Of a DNA stretch of 64,000 bases, positions 12,247-26,981 are shown one piece after another. The stretch covers positions 806,001 to 870,000 of the forward strand of contig NZ_CP063418.1 in the NCBI RefSeq assembly GCF_013184985.2, in the 5' to 3' direction. Made by a program: the position numbers and the translations under genes. The stretch comes from Actinomyces faecalis. GTDB taxonomy: Bacteria; Actinomycetota; Actinomycetes; Actinomycetales; Actinomycetaceae. Position 1 is the first letter of the stretch, and the number at the start of each line of letters is the position of its first letter. The notes under the pieces were generated by a model that saw only the letters and a list, made by a program, of their open reading frames with translations, did no database searches and was not told the origin of the DNA.

Positions 12247-12552
12247 ATGTCTGCCATCTCCAAGGACGAGGTCGCCCGGGTCGCGGCACTCGCACGTGTG
12301 GCCCTGACCGAGGAGGAGGTGACGCGCCTGGCCGGTGAGCTGGACGCCGTCGCCTCGTCCTTCGCCCGGGTCACCAGCGTCGTCACGCCTGACCTGCCTG
12401 CCACCTCACACCCTGTTCCGCTGACCAACGTGCTTCGCGAGGACGTCGCGGGCCCCACGCTCGACGTCGAGGAGCTCCTCGCCGGTGCCCCGGCGAGCGA
12501 GAGCTCCATGTTCCTCGTGCCGCAGATCCTGGGAGAGGACTCCGCCTCATGA
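12247..12552 (+). CDS. gatC: Asp-tRNA(Asn)/Glu-tRNA(Gln) amidotransferase subunit C
   Basis: 101 residues, the normal size for GatC, the belt-like subunit that wraps around GatA and GatB. The N-terminal helix [20 protein letters not shown] is characteristic, and the C-terminal extended tail (about 60-95) fits the segment that binds GatA/GatB. The stop overlaps the gatA start in an ATGA, so translation of C and A is coupled. Confidence 0.93.
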   Translation: MSAISKDEVARVAALARVALTEEEVTRLAGELDAVASSFARVTSVVTPDLPATSHPVPLTNVLREDVAGPTLDVEELLAGAPASESSMFLVPQILGEDSAS

Positions 12553-14084
12553 CCACCGCCCTCATCAAGGCCACTGCTGCCGAGCAGGCTGAGGCGCTGG
12601 CGAGCGGCGACCTCAGTGCCCGCGAGCTCACCCAGGCGCACCTGGACCGTATCGAGGCCGTCGACGGCGCTGTGGGGGCCTTCCTCGACGTCGACGCCAC
12701 CAAGGCCCTGGCCGACGCGGACGCCGCGGACGCCGCTCGCGCCGAGGCTCGTAGCCAGGGGCGTGAGGTCCCGGTGCTGACCGGTGTGCCGGTAGCGGTC
12801 AAGGACCTCTTTGTCACCCGCGGACAGGTGACGACCGCTGCCTCCAGGATGCTTGAGGGCTGGGTCCCGCCCTACGACGCGACGGCGGTTGCCAACCTGC
12901 GCGCGGCGCACATGCCGGTCCTGGGCAAGACCAACCTCGACGAGTTCGCCATGGGCGGCTCGACCGAGCACTCGGCCTTCCACCGCACCGCTAATCCCTG
13001 GGACCTGGGACGTATCCCGGGCGGCTCCTCGGGCGGGTCCGCAGCCGCCGTCGGTGCCTTCGAGGCACCCCTGGCCCTGGGCACGGACACCGGTGGCTCG
13101 ATCCGTCAGCCTGCGGCCGTCACGGGAACGGTCGGCGTCAAGCCGACCTACGGCACCGTCTCGCGCTACGGCGTCATCGCCATGGCCTCCTCCCTGGACA
13201 CCCCCGGCCCCATGGCGCGGACCGTCCTGGACACGGCCCTGCTGCACGACGTCATGGCCTCCTACGACCCGCTGGACTCCACCTCTCTGTCCGACGCTCC
13301 TCGCGGCATGGCTGAGGTCGTGCGGGCGGCGCAGGCTGGCCGTGACCTCACCGGGCTTCGTGTGGGTGTCATCTCCGAGCTCGACGGCGGCGAGGGCTAC
13401 CACGCCGGCGTCATGGACTCCTTCCACGCTGCCCTGACGCTGCTGGAGAGGGCGGGCGCGGTCGTCGAGCCCGTCTCCCTGCCGCACCTGGAGTACGCGC
13501 TGGACGCCTACTACCTCATCATGCCGGCTGAGGTCTCCTCCAACCTCGCCCGTTACGACGGCATGCGCTACGGCCTGCGTGTGGAGCCCACTGAGGGCCC
13601 TGTGACGGCGGAGACCGTCATGGCAGCCACCCGCGGGGCAGGGTTCGGTGACGAGGTCAAGCGTCGCATCATCCTGGGCACCCACGTGCTGAGCGCTGGC
13701 TACTACGACGCCTACTACGGCAGCGCCCAGAAGGTGCGCACGCTGGTCCAGCGTGACTTCGACGCCGCATGGGAGCGCTGTGACGTGCTGGTCTCGCCCA
13801 CCGCGCCGGTGACAGCCTACCGGTTCGGGGAGAAGGACGACCCGCTGGCGATGTACAAGCTGGACGTCACCACGATCCCTGCCAACCTCGCTGGTGTCCC
13901 CGGCATGAGCCTGCCCTCCGGGCTGAGCGACGACGGGCTGCCGGTCGGCTTCCAGGTCCTTGCTCCCCAGCGGGCAGACGACCGCCTGTACCGGGTGGGT
14001 GCCGTGCTGGAGGCGACGCTGGAGGAGAGCTGGGGCGGTCACCTGCTGGACCGCGCCCCCGAGCTGAACGAGAAGGAGGCCTGA
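12549..14084 (+). CDS. gatA: Asp-tRNA(Asn)/Glu-tRNA(Gln) amidotransferase subunit A
   Basis: 511 residues. GatA is the amidase that releases ammonia from glutamine and channels it to GatB. The Lys-cisSer-Ser triad is visible: K85 in [10 protein letters not shown]160 in [12 protein letters not shown] and S184 in [11 protein letters not shown]. The length and all motifs are normal. It overlaps gatC by four bases and ends one base before the gatB ATG. Presence of the complex implies that Gln-tRNA and possibly Asn-tRNA are formed by transamidation in this organism. Confidence 0.96.
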   Translation: MTTALIKATAAEQAEALASGDLSARELTQAHLDRIEAVDGAVGAFLDVDATKALADADAADAARAEARSQGREVPVLTGVPVAVKDLFVTRGQVTTAASRMLEGWVPPYDATAVANLRAAHMPVLGKTNLDEFAMGGSTEHSAFHRTANPWDLGRIPGGSSGGSAAAVGAFEAPLALGTDTGGSIRQPAAVTGTVGVKPTYGTVSRYGVIAMASSLDTPGPMARTVLDTALLHDVMASYDPLDSTSLSDAPRGMAEVVRAAQAGRDLTGLRVGVISELDGGEGYHAGVMDSFHAALTLLERAGAVVEPVSLPHLEYALDAYYLIMPAEVSSNLARYDGMRYGLRVEPTEGPVTAETVMAATRGAGFGDEVKRRIILGTHVLSAGYYDAYYGSAQKVRTLVQRDFDAAWERCDVLVSPTAPVTAYRFGEKDDPLAMYKLDVTTIPANLAGVPGMSLPSGLSDDGLPVGFQVLAPQRADDRLYRVGAVLEATLEESWGGHLLDRAPELNEKEA

Positions 14085-14085
14085 G

Positions 14086-15582
14086 ATGGCTGACGAGCTC
14101 ATGGACTACGACGAGGCGGTACGCCGTTTCGACCCGGTCATCGGCCTCGAGGTGCACGTCGAGCTGGGCACCGCCACCAAGATGTTCGACGCCGCCCCTG
14201 TCGCCTTCGGCGGGGAGCCGAACTCGCGCGTGACCCCCACCTCGGTGGGACTGCCTGGCGCCCTGCCGGTGGTCAACGCCAAGGGCGTGGAGTACGCCAT
14301 CCGGATCGGCCTGGCGCTGGGCTGCCAGATCGCCGAGTCCTGTCGCTTCGCGCGCAAGAACTACTTCTACCCGGACCTGGCCAAGGACTTCCAGACCTCC
14401 CAGTCTGACGAGCCCATCGCTTTTGACGGGGCGCTGGAGGTCGAGCTGGAGGACGGCAGCTTCTTCACCGTCCCGATCGAGCGGGCCCATATGGAGGAGG
14501 ACGCCGGCAAGAACACCCACATCGGTGGTGCGGACGGCCGTATCGAGGGCGCGGACCACTCACTGGTGGACTACAACCGTGCTGGTGTGCCCCTGGTTGA
14601 GATCGTCTCTCGCCCCATCATCGGCGCTGGTGCCAAGGCCCCGGAGGTCGCGGCCAGCTACGTGCGGACCCTGCGTGACATCTTCCGGGCCCTGGGGGTC
14701 TCCGAGGCCCGTATGGAGCGCGGGAACGTGCGTGCGGACGTCAACGTCTCCCTGCGCCCGAGCCCTGACGCCCCGTTGGGGACACGTACCGAGACCAAGA
14801 ACGTCAACACCTTCCGCGGGATCGACGGCGTCATCCGCTACGAGATCCAGCGCCAGGCCGCCATCCTGGCTGCTGGGGGAGAGGTTCTCCAGGAGACGCG
14901 CCATGGTCAGGCTGACGGCACCACCAAGCCAGGCCGGGTCAAGTCAGATGCTGACGACTACCGCTACTTTCCGGAGCCTGACCTCGTGCCCGTGGCCCCG
15001 AGCCGGGAGTGGGTTGAGCAGATTCGCGCCTCGCTGCCAGAGATGCCGGCTGCCAAGCGCCGTCGGCTCAAGGATGAGTGGAGGCTGGCAGATGAGGAGA
15101 TGCGCGACGTCGTCAATGCTGGCGCGCTGGAGCTCATTGAAGCCACGACACTCGCCGGAGCCAGTGGTCAGGCTGCCCGTAAGTGGTGGATGGGAGAGCT
15201 CTCCCGTGCCGCCAAGGAGCAGGAGGTCGCTCTGGAGGAGCTGGCGGTCACCCCGCAGCAGGTAGCCCAGCTCCAGAAGCTGGTCGACGACGGCCGGCTG
15301 ACGGACAAGCTGGCCCGCCAGGTCCTCGAAGGGGTCCTGGCTGGTGAGGGAGACCCCGAGGCTGTCGTCGAGGCGCGAGGTCTGGAGGTCGTCTCTGACG
15401 ACTCCGCCCTGCTGGCTGCCGTCGACGAGGCGCTGGCGGCTAACCCGGACGTCGCTGACAAGATCCGCGGCGGCAAGGTCCAGGCCGCGGGCGCGATCGT
15501 GGGCGCGGTCATGAAGGCCACCCGAGGCCAGGCGGACGCCAAGCGTGTGCGTGAGCTGGTCATGGAGCGCGTCGGTGCCTGA
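14086..15582 (+). CDS. gatB: Asp-tRNA(Asn)/Glu-tRNA(Gln) amidotransferase subunit B
   Basis: 498 residues. GatB is the kinase subunit that activates mischarged Glu-tRNA(Gln) or Asp-tRNA(Asn). The opening [17 protein letters not shown] and the segments [15 protein letters not shown] and [17 protein letters not shown] [16 protein letters not shown] are family signatures. The C-terminal helical and YqeY-like tail (about 330-498) binds the tRNA elbow. It starts one base after the gatA stop with a GAAGGAGG ribosome binding site inside the end of gatA. A perfect 18-bp terminator follows. Confidence 0.96.
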   Translation: MADELMDYDEAVRRFDPVIGLEVHVELGTATKMFDAAPVAFGGEPNSRVTPTSVGLPGALPVVNAKGVEYAIRIGLALGCQIAESCRFARKNYFYPDLAKDFQTSQSDEPIAFDGALEVELEDGSFFTVPIERAHMEEDAGKNTHIGGADGRIEGADHSLVDYNRAGVPLVEIVSRPIIGAGAKAPEVAASYVRTLRDIFRALGVSEARMERGNVRADVNVSLRPSPDAPLGTRTETKNVNTFRGIDGVIRYEIQRQAAILAAGGEVLQETRHGQADGTTKPGRVKSDADDYRYFPEPDLVPVAPSREWVEQIRASLPEMPAAKRRRLKDEWRLADEEMRDVVNAGALELIEATTLAGASGQAARKWWMGELSRAAKEQEVALEELAVTPQQVAQLQKLVDDGRLTDKLARQVLEGVLAGEGDPEAVVEARGLEVVSDDSALLAAVDEALAANPDVADKIRGGKVQAAGAIVGAVMKATRGQADAKRVRELVMERVGA

Positions 15583-15614
15583 CGCGTCTGCGGGACTGTT
15601 CTAAGACGGTGCCG

Positions 15615-15654
15615 ATGGTCTCGGGCGGCAGGTCCTCCTGCCGCCCGAGACCAT
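15615..15654 (+). terminator. Terminator after gatCAB
   Basis: Perfect 18-bp stem (15615-15632 with 15637-15654) and a four-base TCCT loop, 32 bases after the gatB stop. There is no clear T run, as is common in high-GC actinobacteria. Confidence 0.75.
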
Positions 15655-15816
15655 GTCTGTGTCGCAGGCTCCCGCCTGCCCGGTGGAGGGCTGCCGCCGG
15701 CGGTCAGGCGCGACTACGGCGGCTGCGTGCTCAGGCGCTCGGTGAGGGACGCCGTCGTCCTACGGCAGCATCTCGAAACGTGGACAGTGAGTGAACAGGT
15801 GTTCTCTGCCTCGGAC

Positions 15817-15822
15817 TAGGCT
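15817..15822 (+). promoter_or_regulatory. -10 hexamer TAGGCT for the malic enzyme gene
   Basis: TAGGCT matches TANNNT. It predicts transcription from about 15828, giving a ~60-base leader before ATG 15887. Confidence 0.4.
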
Positions 15823-15886
15823 CGTGATGTTCCGCAACGAGGGTCGCGCGGCGTGTGCGCTGACCACAGACGCAGAGGAAGAGCCC

Positions 15887-17272
15887 ATGGCCCACCCCAG
15901 TCCCAGCTACACCGTCGCGCTCCACCTGGAGGTGCCTGCCTCGCAGAAGGCAGTGACCACCCTCGTGGACACCGCCTCGGCAACCGGTGCGATCGTCAAC
16001 GGTGTCGACGTGGCCGACACCGACGGCGACACGCTCATCGTCGACCTCACCGCAGACACCCGCGACTCCAAGCACCGCGGCGAGCTGGTCGAGGCGCTCA
16101 GGTCGATCGAGGACGTGACCGTCCACAACGTCGGTGACTCCACCTTCCTGGCCCACGTGGGAGGCAAGGTCGAGATCGCTCCACGTACGCCGATCCACAA
16201 CCGCCGTGACCTGGCACGTGTCTACACTCCTGGCGTCGCGCGTGTGTGCAAGGCGATCTACGACCACCCTGAGCGTGCTCGTCAGCTGACCATCAAGCGC
16301 AATACAGTCGCTGTCGTCACCGACGGCACGGCTGTGCTCGGTCTGGGGGACATCGGTCCGGAGGCCTCGATGCCGGTGATGGAGGGCAAGGCCGTCCTGT
16401 TCAAGCAGTTCGGTGGGGTCGACGCCTGGCCGGTTGCCCTGGACACCAAGGACCCGGAGGAGATCATCAGGATCGTCAAGGCCATCGCTCCCGCGTACGG
16501 GGGTATCAACCTGGAGGACATCGCAGCCCCTAAGTGCTTCGACATCGAGGCGCGCCTACGGGAGGAGCTGGATATCCCCGTCTTCCACGACGACCAGCAC
16601 GGTACCGCCGTGGTGACTCTGGCCGCGCTCATCAACGCTCTGAAGATCGTGGGCAAGAAGATCGAGGACGTCCGCATCGTCCTGTCCGGCGTGGGCGCAG
16701 CGGGCACAGCGATCGCCAAGCTGCTCATGGCGCACGGTGCCACGGACATCGTCGGCTACGGCCGCGACGGTGCGCTGGACGGTGCGCACACCGAGGGCAT
16801 GAACGAGCACCGCAAGTGGCTGGCTGAGAACACCAACCCGCGTGGCGTGACGGGCAGCCTCAAGGACGGTCTTGCCGGGGCGGACGTCTTCATCGGCGTG
16901 TCCGGGCCGAACCTGCTGGAGCCCGAGGATCTTGCGGTCATGAACAAGGACGCCATCGTCTTCGCCATGGCGAACCCGACTCCTGAGGTCGACCCGATCG
17001 GAGCCGCAGACCATGCCGCGGTGGTGGCCACCGGTCGCTCCGACTTCCCGAACCAGATCAACAACGTGCTGGTCTTCCCTGGGCTGTTCCGTGGTCTGCT
17101 GGACGCAGGCATCGTCGATATCTCCACCGACCTCCTGCGAGCGGCGGCCACCGGCATCGCCAGCGTCATCGCTCCGGAGGAGCTCAGCCCGGTCTACATC
17201 ATCCCCGGCGCGTTCGACACCCGGGTGGCCGACGCCGTGGCTCGCGCCGTGCGCAAGTTCGCGGAGTCCTGA
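15887..17272 (+). CDS. NAD(P)-dependent malic enzyme with N-terminal ACT-like domain
   Basis: 461 residues from ATG 15887, chosen because AGAGGAAG lies just upstream; the frame opens earlier at 15791 but lacks coding character. Residues 1-75 fit an ACT-like domain (SYTVALHLEVPASQKAV), typical of actinobacterial short malic enzymes. The catalytic core shows RDLARVYTPGVA, the lysine in GKAVLFKQFGGVDAWP, the metal-binding acidic residues in NLEDIAAPKCFDIE and FHDDQHGTA, and the nucleotide-binding GVGAAGTAIAKLL. It oxidatively decarboxylates malate to pyruvate. Pyruvate is also the precursor for the ilv and cimA enzymes further right. Cofactor preference cannot be read reliably. Confidence 0.92.
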   Translation: MAHPSPSYTVALHLEVPASQKAVTTLVDTASATGAIVNGVDVADTDGDTLIVDLTADTRDSKHRGELVEALRSIEDVTVHNVGDSTFLAHVGGKVEIAPRTPIHNRRDLARVYTPGVARVCKAIYDHPERARQLTIKRNTVAVVTDGTAVLGLGDIGPEASMPVMEGKAVLFKQFGGVDAWPVALDTKDPEEIIRIVKAIAPAYGGINLEDIAAPKCFDIEARLREELDIPVFHDDQHGTAVVTLAALINALKIVGKKIEDVRIVLSGVGAAGTAIAKLLMAHGATDIVGYGRDGALDGAHTEGMNEHRKWLAENTNPRGVTGSLKDGLAGADVFIGVSGPNLLEPEDLAVMNKDAIVFAMANPTPEVDPIGAADHAAVVATGRSDFPNQINNVLVFPGLFRGLLDAGIVDISTDLLRAAATGIASVIAPEELSPVYIIPGAFDTRVADAVARAVRKFAES

Positions 17273-17654
17273 GCCGACGGCGCAGCCGGTCCCGGACCAC
17301 CGCGAGCCTCGGACCTGCGCCTGTGCCGGCCGGCTGGGGTCCGCTGGTCTCAGCGCAGCCAGCTGTCACCGACCTCGGGTGCCCACCAGCGTCCTAGGCC
17401 CGACGCGTCGCCAGCTGTCGTGAGCAAGACGACGATACAGCCAGTCACCGACGGGGTTGACGAGTACGGCGACGAAGGACTCCAGGGAATGTCCTTCCGT
17501 GACGGCCCTGAAAAAGCCCTCAGAGCTCCTAGTCAGAGAATCCGGCGAAACCGGAGCCAGGGATGTTGCGTGCCGAATTCACCCGCGCTGAGTAGAGGCT
17601 GTGACAGGGAGGGGACGTCGTCCGACTGTGTGGGTCAGGTCATGCTGTCTCAGG
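17273..17654. other. Intergenic region upstream of the rRNA promoters
   Basis: About 380 bases without a convincing gene. A short open frame (17420-17671) starts GTG but has no ribosome binding site and atypical composition, and is probably chance. I see no strong terminator after the malic enzyme gene. Confidence 0.5.
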
Positions 17655-17685
17655 TTGACGATGCTGGGTGAGGTCTGGCTAGAGT
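17655..17685 (+). promoter_or_regulatory. Putative upstream rRNA promoter
   Basis: TTGACG (17655-17660), a 19-base spacer and TAGAGT (17680-17685). The spacer is slightly long, so this is the weaker of two tandem candidates. Confidence 0.45.
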
Positions 17686-17786
17686 ATTCCCCGTTGCGCA
17701 GAGCGCTTGGGAAGCAAACCGAGTGCTCTCGTAGTTCCGAGGATAGGGATCCTCAGACGATGTGATCGGGATCAATGATCATCGAC

Positions 17787-17816
17787 TTGACATCGAGTGA
17801 ACAGATCTCCTAATCT
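17787..17816 (+). promoter_or_regulatory. Main rRNA promoter
   Basis: Perfect -35 TTGACA (17787-17792), 18-base spacer and TAATCT (17811-17816). It lies about 290 bases before the 16S gene. Confidence 0.7.
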
Positions 17817-17877
17817 AGCGGATGTCGCTCGCCGGAGCGAGAAGCCCTTCCGAGGGATTCAAGATCCGGGTGGGTGT

Positions 17878-17905
17878 GTTGTTTGAGAACTCGATAGTGT
17901 GTCAT
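17878..17905 (+). promoter_or_regulatory. rRNA leader antitermination element (boxA-like)
   Basis: The segment TTGTTTGAGAACTCGATAGT closely matches the conserved leader element of other actinobacterial rrn operons (TTTGAGAACTCAATAGTG in mycobacteria), where Nus factors load. A related GAACTGTATAGTG occurs in the 16S-23S spacer at 19921. Confidence 0.6.
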
Positions 17906-18103
17906 GTTTTTTATGCCATAGTGGGGATGGCTGGGCTCTTGTTTTGGGGTCTGGTTGTTCTTGTTTTGTTTTTGGTTTGCCTGCCTTTGGTCCTGTTTTT
18001 GGGGTCTGGGGTGGGTTGGGCCTGGTCTGGTTTTCTGGGCTTTTGTGCTTTCTGTGGGCTGGTCCTGGCTGTTGTGGTTGGGGTTGGTTTATGGTTTGTG
18101 TTT

Positions 18104-23145
<5,042 letters not shown>

Positions 23146-23190
23146 CACCCACCCCCCATTGCTGGGGGTGGGGGCAGGCCACGGCTGCTG

Positions 23191-23204
23191 CGCGTCCACT
23201 ATAC
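23191..23204 (+). other. 3' half of the 23S rRNA processing stalk
   Basis: CGCGTCCACTATAC pairs perfectly with 19926-19939 on the other side of the 23S gene, over 3 kb away. This is the expected arrangement for RNase III release of pre-23S. Confidence 0.75.
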
Positions 23205-23277
23205 GGTCCAGGACCAACCCAACCACCACACCAGGCTCACCACACCACACCTCGTGGTGGGCACTGCCCGAGCAGAC

Positions 23278-23397
23278 TGTCTCGGTGGTCATAGCGGGGG
23301 AGCCACGCCCGGTCCCATTCCGAACCCGGAAGCTAAGACCCCCAGCGCCGATGGTACTGCACCCGCCAGGGTGTGGGAGAGTAGGACACCGCCGAGC
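23278..23397 (+). rRNA. rrf: 5S ribosomal RNA
   Basis: The conserved core GGTCCCATTCCGAACCCGGA (23311 area), AAGCTAAGACCC and GTAGGACACCGCCGA are present. The terminal helix is formed by CTCGGTGG at the 5' end and CCGCCGAG at the 3' end. About 120 bases. Confidence 0.93.
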
Positions 23398-23584
23398 ACA
23401 CAACCACACAGATCGGGACACAGGCCCCGCACCCCCACCCCCGCAACACACGGGCGGCCCCCGGGGGCGCGGGGCCAACCCACACCCCCACAACACACAC
23501 ACGGGCACCACCGTGGACAACACCACCAGTGCGCCCCGCCCCTTTGTCTAGCCTCACGCCACGACTATCAACGATGATGGAGGC

Positions 23585-24958
23585 GTGACGCATCCCCATG
23601 ACTTCCATCAACCGATCCATCCTGACCTGACCCTCGACGCCGACCGGCTCATGCTGCAGTCGGCTGTGGTCCTGAGACTGGGCACGATGATGCTTGCAGC
23701 AGGTGCTGGCTCCTATCGTGTGAAGTCATCGATGGCGAAGGCCGCGGCTGCCGTCGGCCTGGACCGCCACGAGGCCACAGTGACGATGACGGAGATCGTG
23801 ACCTCGTCCTATGTCGGCGACCGCTTCCGTACTGAGGCCGCAGAGGTACGCCGTGTCGGCGTGAACGTCGACCGCCTCGAGGCCCTGCGACGGATCGTCC
23901 ACGACCTCAATGAGCACGAGCGCGTCGAGGAGCTCAACAGGAAGCTCGACGAGGTTCAGCGTATGCACGGGCGCTACGGCGTCTTTGCCAACGCCGCTGC
24001 CTCAGGGGTGGCCTGCGCGGGATTCTGTTTCCTGAACCAGGGGGGCTGGGTCGAGTGTCTGGCGGTTCTGTTTGCCGCCTCCCTCGGCCAGGCGGTGCGT
24101 AGGCAGATGCTAGAGCGACACTTCCAGCACTTCTTTACCTGGATCGTCTGCGGCGTGGTCGCGTCGTCGGTGTACATGGCGCTCGTGACCCTGCTGGGGG
24201 CTTTCAACCTCATTGACGGCAACCACCAGGGAGGCATCATCTCTGCGATCCTCTTCCTGATTCCAGGCTTCCCGATGGTGACCGCGATGCTTGACCTGGC
24301 TCGTCAGGACTTCTCCTCCGCCGTGTCCCGGGCGTCCTACGTGATGCTGGTGATGGCCGCTGCTGGTGTGGCGGTGTGGACGGTGACCTTTATCTTCCAC
24401 TGGGACGTCGAGGCGACCTACGTCTACAAGCCTGAAGGCCTCCTGCTGTACGGCCTGAGGATCTTCTGCTCGTTCATCGCTGCCTATGGCTTCGCCATGC
24501 TCTTCAACGCCGGCCCGAAGGCGGCCGGCTTGGCGGCTACGGTCGGAGCGCTGGCGAACACGGGGCGCCTGCTGCTCATTGACGAGTTCTCCGTGCCGTG
24601 GCAGCTGGCCGTAGGCCTCGCGGCGGTTGTGATCGGCTTGCTGGCTCAGGCATTCGTCTCCCGCGCGTCCCTGTCGCGGGTGGCCTTGTCCGTTCCCGCC
24701 GTGGTCATCATGATCCCGGGTGTGCCGTTCTACCGTGCGATCTCTGCGCTGAATGACCAGACTGTGGCCCCTCACGCAGCGGTCGGCGTGGCGGCGACGA
24801 ACCTTGCCGAGGTGTTCTTCGTGATCACGGCAATCGGTGTCGGCCTCGCCATGGCACGCATTCTGACCGACTACCGGTGGCGGCACGACGTCCCGACCTC
24901 CGCCGTGGCCTCCTTCCTGCCCTCCCACGGATCCGGCTCGGAGCCAGGGCGTTCCTGA
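23585..24958 (+). CDS. ThrE-family threonine/serine exporter
   Basis: 457 residues from GTG 23585, preceded by TGGAGGC. The N-terminal ~150 residues form the soluble DUF1212-type domain seen in ThrE (LRLGTMMLAAGAGSYRVKSS, TMTEIVTSSYVGDRF). About ten hydrophobic helices follow (for example VACAGFCFLNQGG, IISAILFLIPGFPMVTAMLD, VALSVPAVVIMIPGVPFY). In Corynebacterium ThrE exports threonine and serine by proton antiport. This single gene carries both halves, which are split into two genes in some bacteria. It stands alone after the rRNA operon and is convergent with the next transporter gene. Confidence 0.88.
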   Translation: MTHPHDFHQPIHPDLTLDADRLMLQSAVVLRLGTMMLAAGAGSYRVKSSMAKAAAAVGLDRHEATVTMTEIVTSSYVGDRFRTEAAEVRRVGVNVDRLEALRRIVHDLNEHERVEELNRKLDEVQRMHGRYGVFANAAASGVACAGFCFLNQGGWVECLAVLFAASLGQAVRRQMLERHFQHFFTWIVCGVVASSVYMALVTLLGAFNLIDGNHQGGIISAILFLIPGFPMVTAMLDLARQDFSSAVSRASYVMLVMAAAGVAVWTVTFIFHWDVEATYVYKPEGLLLYGLRIFCSFIAAYGFAMLFNAGPKAAGLAATVGALANTGRLLLIDEFSVPWQLAVGLAAVVIGLLAQAFVSRASLSRVALSVPAVVIMIPGVPFYRAISALNDQTVAPHAAVGVAATNLAEVFFVITAIGVGLAMARILTDYRWRHDVPTSAVASFLPSHGSGSEPGRS

Positions 24959-24968
24959 CACCGGCGCA

Positions 24969-25028
24969 CGACTGCGACGAAGCGGGGCCCCTCACCTCAT
25001 GGTGAGGGGCCCCGCTTCGTCGCAGTCG
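24969..25028. terminator. Very long bidirectional terminator
   Basis: A perfect 28-bp stem (24969-24996 with 25001-25028) around a TCAT loop. It is the longest uninterrupted inverted repeat in the window and separates two convergent transporter genes. Confidence 0.85.
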
Positions 25029-25035
25029 CTCGTGG

Positions 25036-26649
25036 TCACAGGCCGCCGAGGACCTGCGCAATGAAGATCTTGCCGATCATGGCTACCGGGTAGACCATGG
25101 CGTAACCCAGGGCCACACGTGGGTCAGAGCCAGTGCGTTCGTTGGCGAAGGCGAGGACCGCAGGCTGGGTCTGGGCCCCACCGAGCAGACCGGACAGGCG
25201 CGTCCCGCCCATCTTCACGATCCAACGCATCGAGGAGTACAGGCCCAGGCCCACGATCGTGGTGATGACGAAGCCTGTGACAAGGATCTTCCACCAGTCA
25301 CCGCCAGTGAAGGCGTTGGCGATCTGACCGCCGGCCTTGGTCCCGGCCTGTGCCAGGAAGACCAGGAGCCCGAACTCTGCGAGAACCGCTGTCGCCGTGA
25401 AGGGCAGAGCCGTGACAAAGCCCTTGATACGTCCGATCTTGCCAAAGACGAGACCCACCAGGAGCGTACCCGCCGCCGAGCCGATCGAGAAGGTGGCTCC
25501 TGTGGGCGTGAGGAACTTCCACTCACCGAGGATGATGCCAATCCCCATTCCGATTCCGAGAGCGATGGGGTTGATCGATGACAGGCCGCGCGAGGAGTCG
25601 CCAAAGTACTGTGAGATCTCCCTCATCCTGCTGGTTGGCCCGACGACGCGCACACGGTCACCCTGCTGCAGGACCAGGTCCGGGGTGCCGACCATATCGG
25701 TGTCACCCCGGCGCACACGCGAGATCGTTGCTCCGAACTTCTCGTCCACGCCCAGCTCGGCGACCGTGTGTCCGGCGAGCTTGGGGTCAGAGACCGTAAT
25801 GCGGCGGAAGTCAAGGTAACGGCGGTCCTCAATCAGAGAGTGGGAGGACCCGTGCCCCAGTGCTTCGATGACCTGGCTGACGGCGTCCTGGGTGCCAACA
25901 ACCGTGACGAGGTCATCGACATTGACCCTGTCAGTGGCACTCGGGCGCGTGATCGGACCGCTCTCACCACGGCGAAGGCGCGAGAACTTCAGCTCGCCCG
26001 AGATCGTCTCGGCGATGTCGCCAATGAGAGGGGAGTCCTCACGCTCGACGCGGATGGTGCGGTTGACCAGGGGAGAGGGCTTGTCCTTGTCGGTGCGGCG
26101 GTAGCGCAGCGCCAGCAGGCAGAAGAACAGCATGCCGATGACGCCGTAGAGGTAGGCGACGGCGTAGCCGACTGTTGCGACAGCTGCGCCGTCGGGGTTC
26201 CCGGCCAGGGTGGCGGCGTTGCCTGCGGCGGCCAGGGCCGGGGTGTTAGTGATGGCCCCGGCGAAGGTACCGGCGATGAGGGCGGAGTCCATCCCGAGCG
26301 CCCGACCGACCCCCAGACCGGCGAGCGCCGCGATGACGAAGGCCGCCAGCATGAGGGCTAGCGGGCCGACGGCGGTCCGGATGACGTGGAAGAAGTTCGG
26401 GCCCGACTGGACGCCGATAGCGAAGGTGAAGATCGCCAGGCCCAGGGTTCCCAGCGGGGCCGGGACCTCAATGGGCACGCCCTGGGACACGCCCCAGGCT
26501 GCCAGGACGATCCCGGCGAACAGTACCGCGGCCGCGCCGAGACTCACCCCCTTGACCTTGACGTGGCCGACGAGCATGCCGAGGCCGATGAGCAGGAAGA
26601 GCACGAGGACGGGGTTGTCCGCCAGGTGCGTCAGGAGTCCGGTGACCAC
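25036..26649 (-). CDS. AspT/YidE/YbjL-type membrane transporter with two TrkA-C domains
   Basis: 537 residues from GTG 26649; a TTG at 26685 would add 12 residues, and neither start has a strong ribosome binding site. The topology is diagnostic: five or six hydrophobic helices (HLADNPVLVLFLLIGLGMLV onward), a cytoplasmic pair of TrkA-C/RCK_C ligand-binding domains (SGELKFSRLRRGESGPI and EKFGATISRVRRGDTDMVG with LQQGDRVRVVG), then a second set of helices. The membrane halves are the duplicated AspT-type domain of aspartate:alanine exchangers. The substrate is unknown; close E. coli relatives YidE and YbjL are also uncharacterised. Confidence 0.85.
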   Translation of the reverse strand: MVTGLLTHLADNPVLVLFLLIGLGMLVGHVKVKGVSLGAAAVLFAGIVLAAWGVSQGVPIEVPAPLGTLGLAIFTFAIGVQSGPNFFHVIRTAVGPLALMLAAFVIAALAGLGVGRALGMDSALIAGTFAGAITNTPALAAAGNAATLAGNPDGAAVATVGYAVAYLYGVIGMLFFCLLALRYRRTDKDKPSPLVNRTIRVEREDSPLIGDIAETISGELKFSRLRRGESGPITRPSATDRVNVDDLVTVVGTQDAVSQVIEALGHGSSHSLIEDRRYLDFRRITVSDPKLAGHTVAELGVDEKFGATISRVRRGDTDMVGTPDLVLQQGDRVRVVGPTSRMREISQYFGDSSRGLSSINPIALGIGMGIGIILGEWKFLTPTGATFSIGSAAGTLLVGLVFGKIGRIKGFVTALPFTATAVLAEFGLLVFLAQAGTKAGGQIANAFTGGDWWKILVTGFVITTIVGLGLYSSMRWIVKMGGTRLSGLLGGAQTQPAVLAFANERTGSDPRVALGYAMVYPVAMIGKIFIAQVLGGL

Positions 26650-26981
26650 GATGGTGCGCCAGCCTTTCACGGTGATGCGTTGCAACGTGCATCAGAGCTT
26701 GAATGAGACACCTAGATTGTCCCCTGGATTGCCCGGACAATGGCGGACTTCAGTCCGTCCGGTCGTGTCGCCTGCTGTGATGGTTCCCTCGGCGGCGTCG
26801 CGGAGGGCCCGGGAACCGCTTCTGGACGTGGTCGGGATTCCGTCTCAGAACTCGTGATTCCATGATGTGAGACTCAATGTCCGGAAGGTGACTGGCGTTC
26901 GGGAACCCTCTACCGTTACGCCTAGCCGGAGGAACCAGTCTCCGGACGCGCGGATGCCTCAGACCGACAGGAGGGCAGCCG
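26650..26981. other. Divergent intergenic region before ilvB
   Basis: About 330 bases between two divergent genes. A -10-like TACCGT lies at 26911-26916, and ilvB has a good AGGAGGG ribosome binding site at about 26970. I do not see a clear leader peptide with a run of branched-chain codons or a T-box. Confidence 0.4.

Noticed and set aside
12117..14102. Very long minus-strand open frame opposite gatC/gatA
   Set aside because: Low-complexity shadow of gatA with no family motifs; gatA is certain.
17420..17671. 83-residue plus-strand frame before the rRNA promoters
   Set aside because: No ribosome binding site, odd composition, overlaps a rRNA promoter -35.
26700..26981. Attenuator leader peptide or T-box before ilvB
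   Set aside because: No run of Val/Leu/Ile codons after a start and no T-box core were found.
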